From positions 1,012,501 to 1,076,500 of the forward strand of contig CM041534.1 in assembly GCA_023238725.1 (NCBI GenBank): DNA of 64,000 nt, written 5' to 3'. Under the pieces are notes generated by a model, which searched no databases, was not told the DNA's origin, and saw only the letters and a program-made list of their open reading frames with translations. Below are positions 58,911-64,000 of the stretch, piece after piece; positions within the stretch are counted from its first letter, which is position 1; every line of letters begins with the position of its first letter. Source of the stretch: Scortum barcoo (Eukaryota > Chordata > Actinopteri > Centrarchiformes > Terapontidae). A program made the translations under genes and the position numbers.

Positions 58911-61900
58911 AGTTGGCAGGAAGTCCACAAAGCTGGGTTGACCATTTCCCTATCCTGATCTGTAGAGTATATGACATCTCTGTTCTTTTACCCGTGATTC
59001 AGATGAGGAGAATGAAGAGAAAAAATAGCAATAAACCTCAAGAAAAGCAACAGTGGAGGGATCCCTCTTCCAGAATGGACAGACATGAAGTGAAGACATG
59101 AAGTGCAGACCAAGAAGCTTGAATTAAAGTTCACAGCTTTGAATGTGGAATGAAAATTGCTGCGGGTTGTCCCTGTGGGGGGTTCTCTCAAGAAGGGTTC
59201 AGCTATTGAGTGCTTCATAGCAGTCTGCTGTGTGGCCCGCTTATAGAAGTGTTTGCCTATGTAAAAAAAAAAGGCATGCAATTTGCATGTATTCATTGTA
59301 TGTGCCCATTTGTGTCAGATTTTATCACTTATGAAATTTGCTGTGCAACTGTCTCCCACAAGATCCTTGATTAATTAATCCTCTGTCACTGTTTATTACA
59401 GAGGGTTGTAATTGAGATTTTAGTTACTGACTCTCTGTGTACAGTTAACAGTGTAATATCCTTAGTGTTACAGTACCATCTAGTGGTTCAGCTCATATAA
59501 CACTGTAATGTATCTAGTACTCATCTGTAGTACTGTACAAACAGTCACCAGACCTTTATTGATTTCAACTGTCCTCCTGCAGGCCCAGGACAAATGAGTA
59601 GTCATATGAGAGGATTGGTGAAAGACAGACAGAAGTTTGAAACAGCTTTAGCAGGGTTACCTGTGTATTTGGTGAGACACAAAAGTCTTTTACAAAACCA
59701 TAGCCTGACTGCAGAGAATTGCATCAGTTTTGCACAGCACAGCGTGTGGTAAAGGAATATTCAGTATGGAGACACTAGAGCAGAAATCAAGCCTGCAGTA
59801 TCAATTATCAACTGCATGTCCACAACCAGGATGTCCTTCAATAATTTAGTTACTGTTCAGTTTCATAGTAATGTAAATTAGCCATTGGCTGCTGGAATGG
59901 TGGCAGATTTATTACTTTAAAAAAACTCTTTTTTTAATTTACACAGATGTTCAGGTTTGATTTGATTTTTGTCAGTCACAGTCTGTCTAGAGGAGTCTAG
60001 ATACTGGATGTAATGCTGAATGTAAAATACATTTATTTATGCATTGATAGATTTATATAGTCAAGGTCACAGACGTCCAGCAGATATCAGATCAGGTGGC
60101 ATTATTTTCTGACAGAGATATGTATTTAGGCCCAGTAGGGTATAACTATTGAAGATATTAACCTACTGGGGTTTTTTCATTTTCACCTTGTATGCACACA
60201 TCGGCACTTCCCTGGGAGCACTAATTTTTTACCTGGGCGGAGTGCCAGATGAAGAAGTGTGTGGTGTTCAACCTCCGCATACTGTTGTACGTCTTCCAGA
60301 AGACTAATTTTAGCTGTGATTTGTTCCAGCAAGGGGGTGGATATGATAGTGATTAGTATTATGATTAAAAGATTTAATTGTAACTGTGTAGAAGAAAGTA
60401 ACTAACTTAAGCTTCTAACAGTTGCAATAGAGATGCAAGTTGTAATATGGATGTCCTAATGTGGAAGCTATGCAAGAAAGTTTATTTCAAAGGTACATAG
60501 ATCTACAGAAACAAACTAAATGGAAGTCTTGGCATTTGGAATGGCTTTTGGCCATTTCCTGTGGGAACTGAGAATGAGTTTTTTCCTGTTTTGTATTAGC
60601 ATGGTAGATACAACTGTTCAGAGTCTAGTGCATAAATAGTGGAAATGTACTGTGGGCACAGCCCTCATCAAATACTAACCATAGTGGTCATTCCATCAGC
60701 TAGACATCAAGTTCTCTTCAAATCCTGTAGCCTCCATACATTCTAAAAAATATGTGACTGTTTGAATCATATTATGTTACTATTATTATAATTCTTTATA
60801 ATAATGTGTAAGTTGTCAGACATTTTTGGTAAGACAACATTTATTAATGAAACAGCTGCAGACAAATCCCATCAAAGGACCAAAATTGTGTTTGTCTGTT
60901 TCTTAGTACTTTATGACTTAAAATAAAAAAATATAGAGATAGTTTTAATATAATACACTTGTTAGTGACTATTTTCAGTGGTGGATTCATCCACATTTGG
61001 TGCACTAGTGAGTTTTTGGGGCAGTATGACCATGTATGTGACTCTCATCTCTGTTGTTTATGAAACTCCTTATCCTTTGTTGCCTTTTACTTAGCAGGCT
61101 GTTTAGCACACTCCATGGACGGGAATGTTATCCTGCACCAAGCTAAAGTTGAGTGTCATAGAGCTAACTTCATAGTGAGCTCGTCCTCAGTGAAGTCTGG
61201 AGAGCATGCTGAGCACTGCTTCCTGCACCACATTCTGCTACTGCTTAATTTGGGGGCGACCAGTTTAGGACTTTGATATAAGCTATTTATTAACTTTATA
61301 TGAGGAGTTTTACTAGTTCTACATATCATTACTTGATTTACTTTATAAAAGCTCTTTTATGTATTTGTTTTGCACATTTTCTGTTGACTTCATAAGAAAT
61401 GCTGCAAGCTCCTTGTACTTTAAACAAAGGTTAGTGTTGGAGAGTTATTCTAAAATCTGACAATAAGATTTTAATTTTAGCTGCATCAGTTCCAAATATT
61501 GCTCATCAGCCTCCTTGATGATAATTCTAATTATTAATTACTACTAATAATTGGTATTGGCTCTGAAAAAGACATTTTGATCTATCCCTACACACAATAC
61601 TTAGTAAGATATATTCATATGCTAGTTTGGGTGTGCACATGGGATCTGACTTATTCTTTAAGAAACGCATTGTAAAGAACTTCTGAAGGTAAGCCATTTT
61701 ACAAGCAATAAATTCCAGCTTTACACAGCTACATTTCAAGGTTTTTGAAGTAAAGAAATAATAAATACAAATATTCTATAAGCTCTCTTTAGGTGGACTT
61801 AAGATGAAGAAGATGTGCAGAGGATGGCTACAGACCTCCAGCTCCTTTGCAACTTTACTGTTTAGCTGTCATGTTTTGTCATTTATTTTGGACTTCTGTG

Positions 61901-62535
61901 CAACATAAACACCACACAAGTGAGCTACTATCATGTTTGTTGGTGGTGAACTCTTTTCCATCACAACCAACAAACCCTGTTCATGGGAAACACTTAAGCA
62001 CACACCAAAAATAGCTGTTTGTAGTTTTCAGTCAAGTCAACCTTAGCCAGCTGGAGGCAGCCTACAACATCAAGACAGAGAGAGACTGCTTGGTTGACCG
62101 GCTGCTACATGCACATAGCCACTACATGCACAGTACACGGTTATAAAACAAAAACTGTAAAAATATGTTTTTTTTTCTGTATGCCATTTTGCACCTAGGA
62201 AGCCAAATGATATGGCAGATTATTCTGTTAATGACTTAATCCTTTCAAAGATATGAGACTAACAGGAGGAGGATGGTTAGCTGATTGTGGTCGAGTAGGA
62301 AGAGAGGGAAAAGAGAGATAGAGACAGTGGGCTTTGCTGACAGAGGGGGGGGGGGAATGATAGTGACATAGTGTGAGTGTGTTTGTGTGAGCAAAAGCCT
62401 GTATGCAAACCTCTCCTGCTCTCATGAAGCGTGAACCTTCTTTCTAGCTTTCTTGTGTGGTCCGACTAGCGTCTCATCGTCCTGCTTTGAAGCTCTGTGC
62501 TGCAGCAGAGTGCGTCCAGCTGCTCTTTTTTACAG
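58911..62535. other. Intron / 5' flank of third alternative exon
   Basis: Intron-like DNA without recognised exons. A G9 run lies at 62346-62354. The final bases before 62536 are a pyrimidine-rich acceptor-like sequence (gctgctcttttttacag). Confidence 0.5.
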
Positions 62536-62537
62536 GA

Positions 62538-62636
62538 ATGTCTCCCATAGTCAAAAGTCCAGAGTGCACTCCAGTGCTGTGTCACTGCAAAGTTGCCTGC
62601 ACCAACAACACTTTGTCGTTGATGTTTGGATGCAAG
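62538..62636 (+). CDS. dlg2: DLG2 alternative N-terminal exon, Cys-rich type
   Basis: The open frame from ATG (G at -3) encodes 33 residues, MSPIVKSPECTPVL then CHCKVACTNNTLSLMFGCK, and ends AAG|GTAGGT in phase 0. The last 19 residues match the known mammalian DLG2 isoform start (M-I-CHCKVACTNN..., ending MFGCK), whose Met position is a Leu/Val codon here, so translation must start upstream, adding about 13 residues. Five Cys residues (10, 15, 17, 21, 32) offer palmitoylation sites. Directly upstream is a good acceptor-like sequence (ttttttacag|ga), so this may be an internal exon with an upstream noncoding or coding partner rather than a first exon. Confidence 0.85.
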
Positions 62637-63930
62637 GTAGGTTGCAGATCACTCTTTCCTTCAGAGGTTCACAGTGATGTGGACAGTTGCTTATTTATGT
62701 AGTAGTAGAGTAGCAGTAGAGGTCAGTTGCTGACTTCTGTGTATTATCCTGTTGAACTCTCTGTAATAATGTGTGTTGTACCTGATCAAAGTGGGAATCC
62801 TACGGGTTAAGGATTACACTGACACTGGTCATGTTCTTCTATAAGCTAACAAGTGAGAAAACTATTTACATTTCTATTTGAAAGGTATTTGAACACAGTT
62901 TTGTTTTTCCATCTGCAACCCTTGAAGCTGTATTGATGCTCACTGAGGCTTAATGGGAGCATATTTACAGCTACAGTAGTATTTCTGCTTCCCTGTACTG
63001 TCACCCTTCATCTATCTGCCTTTAATGTGCTGTCATGAAGTCACACTATTTTCCCAGGTTTTATGCCTTTAACAGTGCTTAAATATTGGATGGTTGCATG
63101 ATGATAAAGGTTAAGGGTATGGAGATCCTCCGGAACACTTGGTTCTGCCTTCGCTGTGAAGCCAAAATTGTGGACTTCTGTGGTCATGTTACCAGAATTG
63201 TAGCTATTCTTAAACTTTGACATTTTGTAAGCTTTTTGTCATGATTTTGAAACATTGCATAGATGAAATACATTTCATCACACAGAAAACTGGACTGACC
63301 TGATATCTTAGAGAGCATTGTAGTTTAGCGACTGAAATTGTAAAGCACTACCTTAGAAGCGACATTGTTTAGAAGCAACATTGTTTAGAAGCGGTGAAGT
63401 GCTTTCAAGAGAAGCGGTCGGAAAGTTTCATGTTTTTAATTATTCTGAAATCTATTTTTAGGTCACTCAAGTTGAATGTTGCTCTGATGTGATTATATTT
63501 ACTGTACTTGGCCTTATGATCACAAACATACACTTATGGAACTTACATGCATACACAAAATTTCTCTTATACAGAGCCTTCTTTAATTCAGAACACATTG
63601 AGTCTAATAGGTTTCATTCATTGGTCTGTTTAGCACCATGGGATTGCTGCACATCTCATAAATAACAGTATTTAACAGTGGCATATTTAACAGTGATTGG
63701 AAAAACACCAGTTGTGTGGGTACCAAATCCATCACTCACCTAAAAAGAGCCTGATACTCTGAAACTAAAAAACAAAAACACTAGATGACGACAGAAATGT
63801 GTATGTTTGACTGTAAAAGCAAGAAAAGCAGAGGGTAGGTGCTCTTTCCTTTTCCCATAGCTCATCCCTCCCTCCCGCTGTCTGCAGGAATTAGGATTGT
63901 AGCAGTGAATGGAGGAAGAGAGTCTAACTG
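62637..63930. other. DLG2 intron
   Basis: Intronic DNA after the third alternative exon. A small tandem duplication of 'acattgtttagaagc' occurs at 63363-63391. The shared downstream exon (KYRYQDED type) was not found, so it is presumably beyond the window. Confidence 0.5.
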
Positions 63931-63932
63931 TA

Positions 63933-63942
63933 GGTATATAAA
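63933..63942 (+). promoter_or_regulatory. Candidate TATA-box promoter at window edge
   Basis: 'gtatataaag' with 'ccacagaaagaggtcagcgcacac' following: a good TATA box with a moderately GC-rich downstream stretch where transcription could start near 63965. Upstream (63860-63885) is a 'ctccctccctcccgctgtctgcag' pyrimidine/GC patch. It would drive yet another DLG2 start exon further right. TATA-like words are common in AT-rich DNA, so support is moderate. Confidence 0.4.
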
Positions 63943-64000
63943 GCCACAGAAAGAGGTCAGCGCACACAACCGCTAGGAGATTCCACACTAAATCTACACA

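Overview
The window is vertebrate genomic DNA, almost certainly from a teleost fish. It is AT-rich and intron-like, with long (GT)n/(TA)n/(GA)n microsatellites and the usual teleost repeats: Tc1-like and hAT DNA transposons, fragments of several LINEs, a tRNA-derived SINE and a foamy-like or unassigned endogenous retrovirus (ERV). There are no bacterial-style genes; most open frames are chance or belong to decayed transposons.

The host gene recognised is the 5' half of DLG2 (PSD-93/chapsyn-110, a postsynaptic MAGUK scaffold) on the + strand. Five short exons are supported: the second half of an L27 domain plus linker (25846-25994), a small linker exon (30191-30256), and three mutually alternative N-terminal exons. 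These encode a PSD-95alpha-type MDCLCIVTTK (33740-33769), a PSD-93alpha-type MFFACYFALRSDMQ (46324-46365) and the Cys-rich ...CHCKVAC...LMFGCK type (62538-62636). All five end in phase 0 at a consensus donor, so each can join the same downstream exon (the KYRYQDED exon of the family), which must lie beyond base 64000. The L27 start exon is not visible and probably lies upstream of base 1. The locus therefore appears to be a switchboard choosing between L27-containing (beta-type) and palmitoylated (alpha-type) N-termini.

Layout: 1-1130 intron; 1130-1825 dead Tc1 transposase (-); 2282-11835 one damaged ERV (-), with a 5' LTR at the right, a tRNA-Lys1,2-type primer-binding site, a long gag region containing a macrodomain-like segment, protease, RT, RNase H, integrase and unrecognised 3' frames, but no 3' LTR; 11980-12740 LINE reverse-transcriptase fragment (-); 12825-13430 and 20190-20790 an inverted pair of an unnamed dispersed repeat; 14258-14880 a second Tc1/mariner-type fragment next to a LINE fragment (14840-15215); 19278-19600 a complete hAT-type MITE with an 8-bp target duplication; 25.8-30.3 kb DLG2 L27-region exons; 33-34 kb (GT)n-rich region and the MDCLC exon; 39.36-39.50 kb SINE; 46.3 kb MFFACY exon; 51.6-52.8 kb LINE and hAT transposase remnants; 54.5-55.36 kb Tc1 remnant followed by a 250-bp TG/TA microsatellite; 58.4-58.9 kb LINE remnant; 62.5 kb third alternative exon; a TATA-containing promoter candidate at the right edge.

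The most unusual signals are the macrodomain-like segment in the ERV gag region, the exact PSD-95-type palmitoylated N-terminus inside what otherwise reads as DLG2, and the loss of one palmitoylation cysteine in the MFFACY exon.
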